Positions 36,068-46,591 of a stretch of 64,000 bases of DNA are shown one piece after another (positions within the stretch are counted from its first letter, which is position 1; the number at the start of each line of letters is the position of its first letter). The notes under the pieces were generated by a model that was given only the letters and a program-made list of their open reading frames with translations, did no database searches and was not told where the DNA came from. The DNA is from Halopseudomonas pertucinogena (GTDB lineage: Bacteria; Pseudomonadota; Gammaproteobacteria; Pseudomonadales; Pseudomonadaceae): assembly GCF_014646575.1 (NCBI RefSeq), contig NZ_BMNN01000002.1, positions 114,111-178,110 on the forward strand. The letters run 5' to 3'. The position numbers and the translations under genes are program-made.

Positions 36068-36339
36068 CAGTGCAGCGTACCCTTGGCCGCGCTGAACAGC
36101 GACTCATCCAGGTTGGCCGGCGCCTTCGCCATGTTCTTGCAGCTCTGGCCGATATAGCCGGTACGCTCTTCCTCGGGCAGGTTCTCGATTTCCCAGGCAA
36201 TGATCGCCTGCAGGGACAACTCCTTCTGCTCCTGAGTCAGCTTGCGGCCGTCCGACCACTTGCCCAGCTCGATCGCCTGTTTCAGGCTCTGATACACCTC
36301 GGGCGAGATGTTGCGCAGCATGTTGATGAAGTCGTTCAT
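36067..36339 (-). CDS. DUF1315 (YeaC-like) protein
   Basis: A 90-residue, mostly helical cytoplasmic protein. LGKWSDGRKLTQEQKELSLQ and IIAWEIENLPEEERTGYIG are the conserved core of DUF1315/YeaC. Its function is unknown. CGGAG precedes the ATG. Its stop overlaps the DUF2797 start by one base, so they are translated together. Confidence 0.88.
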   Translation of the reverse strand: MNDFINMLRNISPEVYQSLKQAIELGKWSDGRKLTQEQKELSLQAIIAWEIENLPEEERTGYIGQSCKNMAKAPANLDESLFSAAKGTLH

Positions 36340-36412
36340 GAAAACTCCGGAGACTGGTTGGCAATGCGGGGCATTGTACCATCCCGCAAGCGAGCCAGAC
36401 CGGTGGAATCAC

Positions 36413-36769
36413 CGGGGCGGCCCATGGCCGCCAATCGCCCCGGGGTCGAGGCTCCCACGAAAAACAACCAGACAGAGCCAAACGGTTTTGCATCAGCGCC
36501 GCCCAAGCATCTCACCGCTATTGCCCCTTCACTCCCCGTAGGACCGGCGCCGCAGCGCCCGACCGCCGCGCCGCGCTCCCCCTCCACCCCCGCATGAGCG
36601 CCCGGCCGCCCCACCGCGATCCCCCTTCACCCCCGCCGGAGCACCGGACCGCCCCACCGCGATAGGCGGCCGGAGGCTGTGGTCAGGACGCTGGATCGGC
36701 GCGCGAGCTCGGTTCTTTCATTTGTAGGAGCCCCGACCTCGGGGCGATTGGCGTGCGCAGCACGCCCGC
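36413..36769. repeat. REP cluster between DUF1315 and the rhomboid gene
   Basis: This 433-base gap holds no gene. It contains a family-A REP in minus orientation (36413-36460), a decayed B' family stretch (about 36535-36672, repeated GCACCGGACCGCCCCACCGCGAT-like pieces), and a plus-orientation family-A REP (36722-36769) ending at the rhomboid stop. The order A(-), B', A(+) repeats the pattern seen elsewhere in the window. Confidence 0.85.
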
Positions 36770-36772
36770 AGT

Positions 36773-37624
36773 CTATCTGATCCACCGCTGCACACCACCC
36801 GCGATCACCCCACACACGCAACCAATCACCAGCCCGCTCACATGCGCCGCATTGGCGATGGCGCCGAAGCCCAGTGCAGTGACCAGGCCGCTCATGCACA
36901 GCACCAGCCACGCCAGCATCATGATCACCACCCCCTTGGGCAGGTCGAAGTGCACGTTGGGGGAGATCAGCTGGTACAGCCAGCAATACCCGAGCAACCC
37001 GTACAACACGCCGGACAACCCGCCGAACAGAGTCGTCGGCCCGCTCACCAGCCATTGCCCACCGTTGGAAACCAGCGCAAACAGCAACGTCAGCCCCAAC
37101 AGCCACAGGCTGCCCGAGCGCATTTCGATGCGCCTGCCCAGCTCCCAGTACCACAGCGCGTTGAACGCCAGGTGCATCCAGCCGAAATGCAGGAAGATCG
37201 GCGTAACCAGCCGCCACCACTGGGCCAGGTCCGGCTCACTGGCCATCAGGCCCATGCTGTTGACCGGCGTAAAGCTCAGCACGATCACCGCTCCGATGCG
37301 GCTGCCGAGCCCGGTCCAGAACGCCACGAAGAAGGTGATCGCCAACACCGCAAGGGTTACCGGCATATACCGCAGCATCAGTGGCCAGTTCAGCCGGGCC
37401 GCCGGCCGCACACTGGCGCGGAAGTCCAGCGTCGCCTGCTCCGCCGGCACGCCTTCGGCATAGATCCTGCGCACGATCTCGGCGTCCGCCTCGTCGCCGG
37501 TCCAGATCACCTGCTCGCCGCGCTCCTCGGTGATCCGGTGCGGCACGCCCTGCTGATGCAGGAAACGGGTCAGCTGACTCAGGTCCTCATCCAGTTGGCA
37601 TTCCAGCGCGCGGTGCATACTCAT
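36773..37624 (-). CDS. glpG: rhomboid-family intramembrane serine protease (GlpG-like)
   Basis: A 283-residue membrane protease. The cytoplasmic N-terminal domain (1-75) is followed by six membrane helices. The catalytic dyad is present: Ser204 in GGLSG and His261 in ANAAHVSG. Oxyanion residues are also present (HFGWMHLAFN, His146/His151/Asn155). It cleaves membrane proteins within the bilayer; clients are unknown. I chose ATG 37624, which overlaps the stop of the upstream phosphoesterase (ATGA); the 34 codons further upstream lie inside that gene. A REP follows four bases after the stop. Confidence 0.9.
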   Translation of the reverse strand: MSMHRALECQLDEDLSQLTRFLHQQGVPHRITEERGEQVIWTGDEADAEIVRRIYAEGVPAEQATLDFRASVRPAARLNWPLMLRYMPVTLAVLAITFFVAFWTGLGSRIGAVIVLSFTPVNSMGLMASEPDLAQWWRLVTPIFLHFGWMHLAFNALWYWELGRRIEMRSGSLWLLGLTLLFALVSNGGQWLVSGPTTLFGGLSGVLYGLLGYCWLYQLISPNVHFDLPKGVVIMMLAWLVLCMSGLVTALGFGAIANAAHVSGLVIGCVCGVIAGGVQRWIR

Positions 37625-38589
37625 TTCACGTCCACCCAGACAAAATGGTCCGGCAGCACCCGCTCCTCGCCACTCCAGCGGTAAGCCACCAGCCGGCCGT
37701 ACTTGACGGCACTGTAATCGAGGCACGCCAGGTTCGGACGCAACGGCTGCGGCCTTCCCTGCTGCCAGTAATGGCCGACAAACAACAGCGGCTCATCCAC
37801 ACCATAGAACAGCAATTCACGTTTCTGGCGATAGGTCAGCGGACGAATGGCGATGTGCTCCGGCAGCGCATCCGGCTGAAACACCAGATCGCCGTACGTT
37901 TCCGGCGACTCTTCCCAGAACTTGGTGCGGAACATGCCCCGCACCACGCCATCGCCGCCCTTCATCTTCAACCCGTGGGGCAGGTGCATGCCGATGCCGC
38001 GCAGCAGCCGGTCGAATACCTGATCGGCAAAGCTGTCCCGCTCCACCGACGCCTGCAGGAACTCCACATCCGGCGTCGCATCCGGGTACTGGCTGGCAAA
38101 GGTCTCGATCACCTGGTGGTCCCAGCATGCATGCACCAGCCGGAACTCCCCGGCATCAAGAAACAGCGGCAAGGTCCAGAACCAGTCGAGAAACTCGTCC
38201 CACTCCGCCGCGTACCCCTCGAACTGCTCCAGGGTCGCCTGGATCTGCCGCAGGTTGCGGTCGGTATGCTCGCGCACGTAGGCCTGACCGCTGCCCGGCG
38301 GGGCCGGCGTGAACCAGCCCAGCGCATTGAACTCATGGTTACCCATGATGCAGCGCGCACTGCCCGCCTCAACCATGTCGCGTACCAGCAACAGCGCCTC
38401 GCGGATGCGCGGCCCGCGGTCAATGATATCCCCCAGGAACAGTGCCTGGCGCTGCGGATGCCGCCACACTCCACCGACCCGTGCATAACCCATCTGCTCC
38501 AGCAGTTTTTCCAGCGTCCTTGCACAACCATGCACGTCGCCGATGATGTCAAAACCTTGCCAGTGCGAGATGTCTGTCATGTCGGTCAT
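37621..38589 (-). CDS. serine/threonine-type metallophosphoesterase
   Basis: A 322-residue calcineurin-like phosphoesterase. Metal-binding motifs are complete: GDVHG (17-21), GDIIDRGP (about 53-60) and GNHE (about 83-86), with later GHYW. It is longer than the PrpA/PphA-type protein phosphatases (about 220) and similar to PA-type 'metallophosphoesterase' proteins found beside nadK in pseudomonads. The substrate is unknown. It overlaps both neighbours: nadK stop with its ATG, and its stop with the rhomboid ATG, so three genes are translationally linked. Confidence 0.85.
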   Translation of the reverse strand: MTDMTDISHWQGFDIIGDVHGCARTLEKLLEQMGYARVGGVWRHPQRQALFLGDIIDRGPRIREALLLVRDMVEAGSARCIMGNHEFNALGWFTPAPPGSGQAYVREHTDRNLRQIQATLEQFEGYAAEWDEFLDWFWTLPLFLDAGEFRLVHACWDHQVIETFASQYPDATPDVEFLQASVERDSFADQVFDRLLRGIGMHLPHGLKMKGGDGVVRGMFRTKFWEESPETYGDLVFQPDALPEHIAIRPLTYRQKRELLFYGVDEPLLFVGHYWQQGRPQPLRPNLACLDYSAVKYGRLVAYRWSGEERVLPDHFVWVDVK

Positions 38590-39467
38590 TTAGTAAGTCG
38601 ACTGCTCCAACCCAGTTTACTGCGGCAGATCGCATAGAAATTGTGATTCAGCGGATGGATCAACCGCAGCTTCTGCGCCTTCTTGCGGATGATCACGATA
38701 TCACCCGGCGCGCAGGCGATGTGTTCCTGACCATCGCAGCTCACCTGGGGATAGATCTCGTTGTTGCGCGAGATGGTGATGCGTATCTCACTGTTGCCCT
38801 CCACCACCATCGGCCGGCTGGAAAGCGTATGCGGGTACATCGGCACCAGCACCATCGCGTCCAGCTTGGGATGCATGATGGGACCACCGGCCGACAGGGA
38901 GTACGCCGTCGAGCCGGTCGGCGTCGCCACGATCATCCCGTCGGATTTCAGGCTGTAGACGAACTGACCATCAACAAACAGCTCGAATTCAATCATGCGC
39001 GCCGATTTGCCCGGGTGCAGCACCACCTCGTTCAGCGCGGAGATGGAGCCCAGCTCCTCGTTATTGCGACAGACGATGGCGTCGAGCAGAAAGCGCGACT
39101 CGGCCATGTACTTGCCTTCCAGCACATCGCCCACCCCCTGCTCCAGCTCGTCCGGCGCGATGTCGGTGAGAAAGCCCAGGCCGCCGCGGTTGACACCCAG
39201 CACCGGCACGTTCGACTGGCACAGCGCCCGGGCTGCCCCCAGCAGGCTGCCGTCGCCACCCACCACAATCACCAGATCGCACAGATCACCCATGTTCTGA
39301 CGGGAGCAGACCTGCAGTTGATGGCCGGGCAACAGGTCAGCCACGGCATCCTCAAGGATCACCGTATGGCCCCGCTCCAGCAGGAAGCGCTTCAGACGAC
39401 GCAGGGTATCCACGACACGGCCACTGCCCAGGCGACCAATCAATCCGATACTGCGGAAATGCTCCAT
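38586..39467 (-). CDS. nadK: NAD kinase
   Basis: A 293-residue enzyme that phosphorylates NAD to NADP. The ATP site GGDGSLLGAAR (about 69-79), the NE motif ALNEVVLHPG (about 143-152) and the glycine-rich SDGMIVATPTGSTAYSLSAGGP (about 174-195) are all present. The length equals E. coli NadK (292). The ATG at 39467 follows GAGTGATCT. It heads the nadK-phosphoesterase-rhomboid group. Confidence 0.96.
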   Translation of the reverse strand: MEHFRSIGLIGRLGSGRVVDTLRRLKRFLLERGHTVILEDAVADLLPGHQLQVCSRQNMGDLCDLVIVVGGDGSLLGAARALCQSNVPVLGVNRGGLGFLTDIAPDELEQGVGDVLEGKYMAESRFLLDAIVCRNNEELGSISALNEVVLHPGKSARMIEFELFVDGQFVYSLKSDGMIVATPTGSTAYSLSAGGPIMHPKLDAMVLVPMYPHTLSSRPMVVEGNSEIRITISRNNEIYPQVSCDGQEHIACAPGDIVIIRKKAQKLRLIHPLNHNFYAICRSKLGWSSRLTK

Positions 39468-39578
39468 AGATCACTCGCTAATAATCAGCTCAGGAAAATT
39501 CCGCACAGGCACGAGCGCACGGATGAAGCGGTAATTATCCGTAGCGAAGGAGCGTTAGGCAAATGAGGGGCGGCAGGA

Positions 39579-40427
39579 TCAGCCCATGTTGGTGGGCGTG
39601 CGGCTCTGCAACTTCATCAGTTCACGGCGCAGCAGGCCGTTGACTCTCTGCTGTTCCGCCAGCTCGCGCTTGATGTCCAGCAATTCGCCCTGGGCGATGG
39701 TGAGGTGTTCGGCATGCTCGCCCTTGAGCATGTCCAGCTGCTGGCGATAATCCTGCTCCTGCTGACGCAGCCGCGCCTGCAGCTCGCCAATCTGGCGCAG
39801 GTATTCGGCCACTTCGCCGGCGTGGGCCTTGCGCAGCTTGTCCATGTCGGCCAGAAGAGTCTCCCGCGCCACCCCCTCGGCCGGTGCGCTCGCCGCACCG
39901 TACCAGGCGTCCTCGGCAGCCACCTGGAGATTGTCCGCGGCCAGCACCGCCTTGGCTTCCTCGTCCTCACCGAGAATGCCCAGGCCGTTGCGCGTGACCG
40001 CCTGCTTGATCCAGGCCAGATCCGCCTTGCCGCCGCGCTGGCCCGGCTTCCACAGATGCGGGAGATAGTTCCGGTTGGCGCAGAAGCCGAGACACGCCAG
40101 CCGAATGGGACCACCGCCCATATCCGGCCCGCGACCGGCCTTCTCGGCAATGTTGCGCAGCGGCAGGTTCCACAAGCGGTTGACGTAGCCGTCCATGTCG
40201 AAATCAAGGGTAAAGAAAACCGCAGCCCGCACATGCAGCCGGTGGTTGATCTGCAGAAACACCGCCTCCACCGTCTCGTCGGCGAAGTCCGGTGCGGTTA
40301 CCAGACCGTCGAGCAAGGCCTCGAACTCGGGGTACAGCATCTCACGCGAGATGCCCTGTTCAGAAAAGAACATCACCGCTTCGGTCAGCAATGGTTTCTG
40401 AATCTTGCCCGGGTCGCTTGAGATCAT
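39579..40427 (-). CDS. conserved hypothetical protein with C-terminal coiled coil
   Basis: A 282-residue soluble protein. The N-terminal 185 residues form a compact domain with conserved-looking LTLDFDMDGYVNRLWNLPL and LGFCANRNYLPHLWKPG. Residues about 190-272 form a continuous charged coiled coil (LRQIGELQARLRQQEQDY and onward). Similar proteins occur next to nadK in pseudomonads and have been named loosely as chromosome-partitioning proteins, which the sequence does not support. Function is unknown. It has its own promoter region with a 19-base palindrome. Confidence 0.7.
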   Translation of the reverse strand: MISSDPGKIQKPLLTEAVMFFSEQGISREMLYPEFEALLDGLVTAPDFADETVEAVFLQINHRLHVRAAVFFTLDFDMDGYVNRLWNLPLRNIAEKAGRGPDMGGGPIRLACLGFCANRNYLPHLWKPGQRGGKADLAWIKQAVTRNGLGILGEDEEAKAVLAADNLQVAAEDAWYGAASAPAEGVARETLLADMDKLRKAHAGEVAEYLRQIGELQARLRQQEQDYRQQLDMLKGEHAEHLTIAQGELLDIKRELAEQQRVNGLLRRELMKLQSRTPTNMG

Positions 40428-40507
40428 TTGGCTGTGCCCATCCGTGTTTTCTTATCAATCGCCTAACTCTGCACTTTTTTCACAGCGAGTGCATCCACTC
40501 CCGTGCA

Positions 40508-40540
40508 AGTATAGGGAAAACGTCACATCACGGATGTGAC
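40508..40540 (-). promoter_or_regulatory. promoter with a 19-base palindromic operator
   Basis: On the minus strand TATACT (40513-40508) is a good -10 element. The -35 position is poor but is covered by a perfect palindrome, GTCACATC-ACG-GATGTGAC (40522-40540). A factor bound there would replace or block the -35 contact for the 39579-40427 gene, which begins 80 bases downstream. The regulator is not identifiable from sequence. Confidence 0.5.
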
Positions 40541-40602
40541 AGGGTTGGCAGGGGCGAGGATGGCGTGGTGCTATCGAGTCCGGGCAGGCACAAACCACCA
40601 AC

Positions 40603-40820
40603 CCCGGGCGGCCTCCGGCCGCCAATCGCCCCGGGGTCGGGGCTCCTACCGCACCTGGGCATCCTGCAGACAACAGCGCGCAGCCCAATCGCCCCGAGGC
40701 CGGGACTCCTCCCGCACGTTGGGTATTCCCGTAGGAGCATCCCCAAAACCCCCGTTCCCGTAGGAGCGGCGCCGGAGCGCCGGACCGCCTCGCCGCGATT
40801 GGCGCGCGAAGCGCGCCCGG
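40603..40820. repeat. REP cluster between the coiled-coil gene and fadH
   Basis: Two minus-orientation family-A REPs (40603-40650 and 40676-40714, the second with mismatches) and one plus-orientation family-B' element (40759-40820, AGGAGCGGCGCCGGAGCGCCGG core) fill most of the 425-base gap. No open frame with a ribosome binding site was seen here. Confidence 0.87.
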
Positions 40821-40852
40821 TAGAGACTGAGAGACGGCAGAAGCAGAGCGCC

Positions 40853-42985
<2,133 letters not shown>

Positions 42986-43050
42986 TCACCGCAGGTGACA
43001 TTTTAATTACCCTGGATTACATTCTGCTGCCGGAAGCAAGGAACCTGCCC

Positions 43051-44073
43051 ATGAAACTCGGTGACCTGTCGGTCGGCTATCTCTACAGCCTGCACGCGGC
43101 ATTGCAGAGCCTCGGTCATGATGCCCAGGCACTGTTCACGCGGTATCGCGTCAGCCGGGACCTGCTAGCCGCGCCCCAGGCCCGCATCAGCATTCCGCGC
43201 TTCATGCGGCTCGGGCATGCCGCCATACAGCTCAGCGGTCGCGCTGACATCGGCTTGCTGATGGGGCTGCACAGCCAGCCCGCGCACCTTGGTTTACCCG
43301 GCGTTACCGCGCAATGCGCGCCCAGTCTCGGCCAGGCCTTCGACACCCTGGTGCGCTTCGAGCGCCTGACCAGCCAGAACTACCGCGGCCACTCCAGCTT
43401 CCAGCCGCCCGCCACGCGCTTCTACTCGATCAGCCCGTACAACCAGTTCAACCTGTTCGTGGTCGACTCGGCCCTGGCGTCGCGCATGCAATTGGCCCGG
43501 CAACTGACCGGTGGCGCAGCCCGGCTGCGGGAGGTGCATATCGAGTTTCCTGCACCGCCCCATGCGGAAAGATATGAGGAGGTGTTTGGCTGCCCCGTGC
43601 TGTTCGAGCAGGCGCACAACCAGCTGCTGTGGGAGCCGGCCAGCCTGGCGCTGCCCCTGCTGCAGAGCGCTCCGACCACCCACGCCCAACTGCTGGCGCT
43701 GTGCGAGCAGCAGCTGCACGAGCTGACCCGGCACCGGCATCTGCGCGAACGGGTGGAAGAGATCCTATCGCCGCAACTGCACCGCCAGCTCCCGGACCTG
43801 GCCGAGGTGGCCGCCCAGCTCGGCCTGCCGCCGTGGACCCTGCGCCGTCGGCTGAAGGCCGAAGCCAACACCCGATTTCAGGACATCATCGACGAGATAA
43901 GGCGGGATCTGGCTGTGAGTTATATCCGTGACACGGAAACCGCACTGGGTGAAATTGCTTTCCTGCTCGGCTTTTCCTCCCCTGCTGCGTTTCAGCGGGC
44001 GTTCAAGCGTTGGACCGGCGAAGCGCCGGGGCAATACAGGAGGCAGGCGAGGCAGCCGCGTCACATTTCCTGA
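43051..44073 (+). CDS. AraC-family transcriptional regulator
   Basis: A 340-residue regulator with an N-terminal arabinose-binding-like domain of the ArgR/OruR type (about 15-205) and a C-terminal double helix-turn-helix (about 235-335; LAEVAAQLGLPPWTLRRRLKAE and EIAFLLGFSSPAAFQRAFKRWTG). It is divergent from fadH across a 167-base spacer, so control of fadH is likely but not shown. The spacer contains a direct repeat, ATTACCCTGGATTAC, near the regulator start. The 3' end overlaps, tail to tail, a possible 26-residue gene. Confidence 0.88.
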   Translation: MKLGDLSVGYLYSLHAALQSLGHDAQALFTRYRVSRDLLAAPQARISIPRFMRLGHAAIQLSGRADIGLLMGLHSQPAHLGLPGVTAQCAPSLGQAFDTLVRFERLTSQNYRGHSSFQPPATRFYSISPYNQFNLFVVDSALASRMQLARQLTGGAARLREVHIEFPAPPHAERYEEVFGCPVLFEQAHNQLLWEPASLALPLLQSAPTTHAQLLALCEQQLHELTRHRHLRERVEEILSPQLHRQLPDLAEVAAQLGLPPWTLRRRLKAEANTRFQDIIDEIRRDLAVSYIRDTETALGEIAFLLGFSSPAAFQRAFKRWTGEAPGQYRRQARQPRHIS

Positions 44074-44141
44074 GCGTCGTCCACGTCGTCATCCCATTCC
44101 TGGGCGCGCTGTTCAAGCAGTTCTTCTTCGTAATCGCTCAT
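44061..44141 (-). CDS. possible 26-residue acidic small protein
   Basis: The minus strand has GGGAG, then ATG at 44141 and a 26-codon frame ending TGA at 44061, encoding a very acidic peptide (MSDYEEELLEQRAQEW then DDDVDDAQEM). The ribosome binding site spacing is good and the composition is strongly biased, which favours a real small gene over chance. It overlaps the 3' end of the AraC-type gene by 13 bases on the opposite strand. I do not recognise it. Confidence 0.45.
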   Translation of the reverse strand: MSDYEEELLEQRAQEWDDDVDDAQEM

Positions 44142-44242
44142 TGTTCTTCTCCCGATTGTCTTGCCTCGCAGGCTAAGCCTGTCGCATTACATTGAGATGA
44201 AGCCCACCCGGGAAAGTTCAGGTAATGAGCGCGTCTGCACCA

Positions 44243-44273
44243 TTGACCTTGTCACCATGTCAGGGTTGAAACT
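44243..44273 (+). promoter_or_regulatory. MerR/CueR-type promoter before the copper-chaperone gene
   Basis: TTGACC (44243-44248) overlaps an imperfect dyad ACCTTG (44246-44251) / CAGGGT (44261-44266). The expected -10 falls near 44267-44273 with an 18-19 base spacer. This geometry, a dyad inside an over-long spacer, is typical of MerR-family metal regulators such as CueR. No MerR-type gene is present in the window. Confidence 0.5.
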
Positions 44274-44306
44274 GCCGGCAGTCCCCCCGATATAGGAGCA
44301 GCAACC

Positions 44307-44546
44307 ATGAGTTCGATCCAACTGAACGTGAAGGAAATGACCTGCGGCAACTGTGTGACTCACGTTACCGACGCGCTCAGGGCCGTCGCTGGTGTGAAAG
44401 AAGTCCACGTAGACCTGGAAAAGGGTAAGGTAAGCGTCAAGGGCGACGCCGAAAGCCCCGCCCTGGTCGCCGCACTGAACGAAGCCGGTTACCCCAGCAC
44501 CGTTGCCCATGATGGCAAGGCGACCTGCTGCGGTGGTTGTCACTGA
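44307..44546 (+). CDS. copZ: CopZ-like heavy-metal-associated chaperone
   Basis: A 79-residue soluble metallochaperone with the HMA fold. MTCGNC (11-16; Cys13 and Cys16) binds Cu(I) or a similar ion. An extra C-terminal CCGGCH adds possible metal ligands, not usual in plain CopZ. AGGAG precedes the ATG. A MerR-like operator lies upstream and a DUF411 protein follows 19 bases after the stop, so the pair is probably a metal-response operon. Confidence 0.88.
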   Translation: MSSIQLNVKEMTCGNCVTHVTDALRAVAGVKEVHVDLEKGKVSVKGDAESPALVAALNEAGYPSTVAHDGKATCCGGCH

Positions 44547-44565
44547 CACGCAACGAGGAATAACC

Positions 44566-45003
44566 ATGCTCAGCAAACTCCGCTACGCCGCCCTTGTCGC
44601 CATGATATCTGGCGGCATGGCACACGCCGGCAGCAGCCTCACCATCGACGTCCACCGCGACGCCAATTGCGGTTGCTGCAAGGAGTGGATTCAGTATCTG
44701 GAACAGAATGGCTTCACCGTGAAAGATCACGTCGAGCCGAACATGTCAGCCGTCAAACAGCGGCTGGGCGTGCCGGCGCGACTGGGCTCCTGCCACACCG
44801 CGGTGATAAACGGCCAGTTCGTTGAAGGCCACGTACCGGCGCAGCAGATCCTGGCCCTGCAGAACCGCCCCGACCTGCTCGGCATCGCCGTCCCCGGCAT
44901 GCCCATGGGCTCGCCCGGCATGGAATACGGCGACCGCAAGGACCCCTACCAAGTGGTGGGCCTGACCACGGACCGGGACCTGGAAATCGTAGCGGAGTAC
45001 TGA
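44566..45003 (+). CDS. DUF411 periplasmic metal-binding protein
   Basis: A 145-residue protein with a signal peptide (cleavage near AHAG, residue 21). The DUF411 marks are NCGCCKEW (Cys35, Cys37, Cys38), LGSCHTAVINGQFVEGHVPA and a methionine-rich end (VPGMPMGSPGMEYG). DUF411 proteins occur with copper or silver resistance genes and probably bind the metal in the periplasm. The start ATG 44566 follows GAGGAA. It is the second gene after the CopZ-like chaperone. Confidence 0.85.
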   Translation: MLSKLRYAALVAMISGGMAHAGSSLTIDVHRDANCGCCKEWIQYLEQNGFTVKDHVEPNMSAVKQRLGVPARLGSCHTAVINGQFVEGHVPAQQILALQNRPDLLGIAVPGMPMGSPGMEYGDRKDPYQVVGLTTDRDLEIVAEY

Positions 45004-45021
45004 GCACAGCCCCGTCCATAC

Positions 45022-45220
45022 TGTAGGAGCCCCGACCTCGGGGCGATTGGGCTGCGCAAGCAGCCCCGGGTTGCCTATGTGGTATCAACCGGGGCGCGCT
45101 CCGCACGCCTATCGCGGCGAGGCGGACCGGCGATCCGGCGCCGCTCCTACAAAAACCGGTGCTCATACCCCCGATCCGTAGGAGCCCCGACCCCGGGGCG
45201 ATGCTGGCCGCCAGGCCAGC
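45022..45220. repeat. composite REP unit A(+)-B'(-)-A(+), copy 1
   Basis: A plus-orientation family-A element (45022-45068) is joined by GGTTGCCTATGTGGTATCAA to a minus-orientation B' element (about 45090-45150). A linker AAACCGGTGCTCATACCCCC leads to another plus-orientation A element (45177-45220). The same order and nearly the same linkers recur at 50824-51081. The 242-base gap between the DUF411 and motY genes holds nothing else. Confidence 0.88.
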
Positions 45221-45245
45221 CTGCGGCCTTGCCGATCTGGCCCGC

Positions 45246-46097
45246 CTACCTCCCCGCCATCCTCACAACCACCCGCCGGTTCTTCGCCCTGCCCTGCGCC
45301 GTGGCATTACTTGCCACCGGGTACCGGTCTCCATGAAACCGCATGGTGATCAGCGACTCATCCAACCCCTGCTCCAGCAGATAGGCCTGCACCGCCAACA
45401 CCCGCCGCCGTGACAGCTCGCGATTGCTCAACCGGTCGCCGACGCTGTCCGAGTGACCCTCCAGCTCGATTCCGGTAATCGTCGGATCTTCCCGCAGATA
45501 CTCCAATGCCACATCCAGCAACTGCCGCGCATCCCCGGTCAAGGTGGTACCGGCCGACGGGAAGGTGATAGGCGTGCGGGCGATCTGGTCGATGTTCATC
45601 GGCAGCAATCCATTCGTACAGTCCTGAAATTCCAACCAGGCCTGCTGGTAACCCACCGGCGAAATCACCACCCGGATCTGATTCCCCGCATCGCTCATAC
45701 CGCTGCGCTGAATGGTTGGCTGCAGCCCCTGGGCGAGACCGGCCAGCATCATCCCGGACTGCTCGAAAGGCAACCGCAACGCCCGGTTGCCCGGCTGCAC
45801 CGTGCCCTGCCCGAGCAGCTGAGCCCGCGTGCCCGGCCGCCAGGGCGGCGCATCGTTATACAGCTGGGCCGGCCCCGGACGCATGATGTTGCTGGCCGCC
45901 GACAGCTCGAACACCGGCCGCTCACCCGCCCGGCGCACGAACACCGCCTCACCGAAGCCGTCCACCTGCTGGCTCAGACGGCACTCGAACTTGTCACCGT
46001 CCACCGACCACGCCACATTCTCCATGCGGGTCTGGAACGTCAGAGCCTGAACAGGCAGGGCAAAACCCAGCAGCAGAATGAGTGGAAAACGTGGCAA
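45246..46097 (-). CDS. motY: MotY-like flagellar stator T-ring protein
   Basis: A 283-residue secreted protein. It has a signal peptide (about 1-18), a MotY-specific N-terminal beta domain (about 20-155) and a C-terminal OmpA peptidoglycan-binding domain (about 170-280; ITGIELEGHSDSVGDRLSN, with RAKNRRV near the end). MotY forms the T-ring that anchors stators to the polar flagellar motor. The start codon is TTG at 46097, chosen because AAGGAG lies nine bases upstream and a signal peptide begins there; the next ATG would cut it off. It is surrounded by REP clusters on both sides. Confidence 0.88.
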   Translation of the reverse strand: MPRFPLILLLGFALPVQALTFQTRMENVAWSVDGDKFECRLSQQVDGFGEAVFVRRAGERPVFELSAASNIMRPGPAQLYNDAPPWRPGTRAQLLGQGTVQPGNRALRLPFEQSGMMLAGLAQGLQPTIQRSGMSDAGNQIRVVISPVGYQQAWLEFQDCTNGLLPMNIDQIARTPITFPSAGTTLTGDARQLLDVALEYLREDPTITGIELEGHSDSVGDRLSNRELSRRRVLAVQAYLLEQGLDESLITMRFHGDRYPVASNATAQGRAKNRRVVVRMAGR

Positions 46098-46189
46098 GAG
46101 GGGCTCTCCTTGGCGTGAAGCTACAGGAGAAGGGATCGGCGGGGAGTGGGGAAACTTTAGGGGGAGGCTGGCAAGGCCGTGGCCAGACC

Positions 46190-46562
46190 GGGCGGCCGAC
46201 TGCCGCCAATCGCCCCGGGGTCGGGGCTCCTACAAAAACCTTGCAGTCACCGGGCTGCGGACCCAATTTCAGCCACGGATCGGTAGGAGCGGCGACCTCG
46301 CCGCGATTGGCGTGCGAAGCACGCCCGGCGTACCACAACGTAGCCCGCGGCTGGCCTGGCGGCCAGCTATCGCCCCGGGGTCGGGGCTCCTACAATAAAC
46401 CCTGCAGCCACCGGGCTGCGGACCCAATTTCCGCCACGAACTTGTAGGAGCGGCGACCTCGCCGCGATTGGCGTGCGAAGCGCGCCCGGCGTCAGGCAAC
46501 GTAGCCCGCGGCTGGCCTGGCGGCCAGCTATCGCCCCGGGGTCGGGGCTCCTACAGCAAACG
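46190..46562. repeat. 160-bp tandem composite REP array A(-)-B(+)
   Basis: A unit of about 160 bases occurs twice with a third partial copy: the family-A core CGCCCCGGGG is at 46211, 46371 and 46532. Each unit joins a minus A element, a unique linker (CCGGGCTGCGGACCCAATTT) and a plus B element (AGGAGCGGCGACCTCGCCGCG). The linkers are duplicated with the palindromes, so this is a true tandem duplication. The 494-base gap between motY and galE holds no gene. Confidence 0.9.
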
Positions 46563-46591
46563 TGAGGGAGGGGCAAGCGTGAGGGAGCGGC

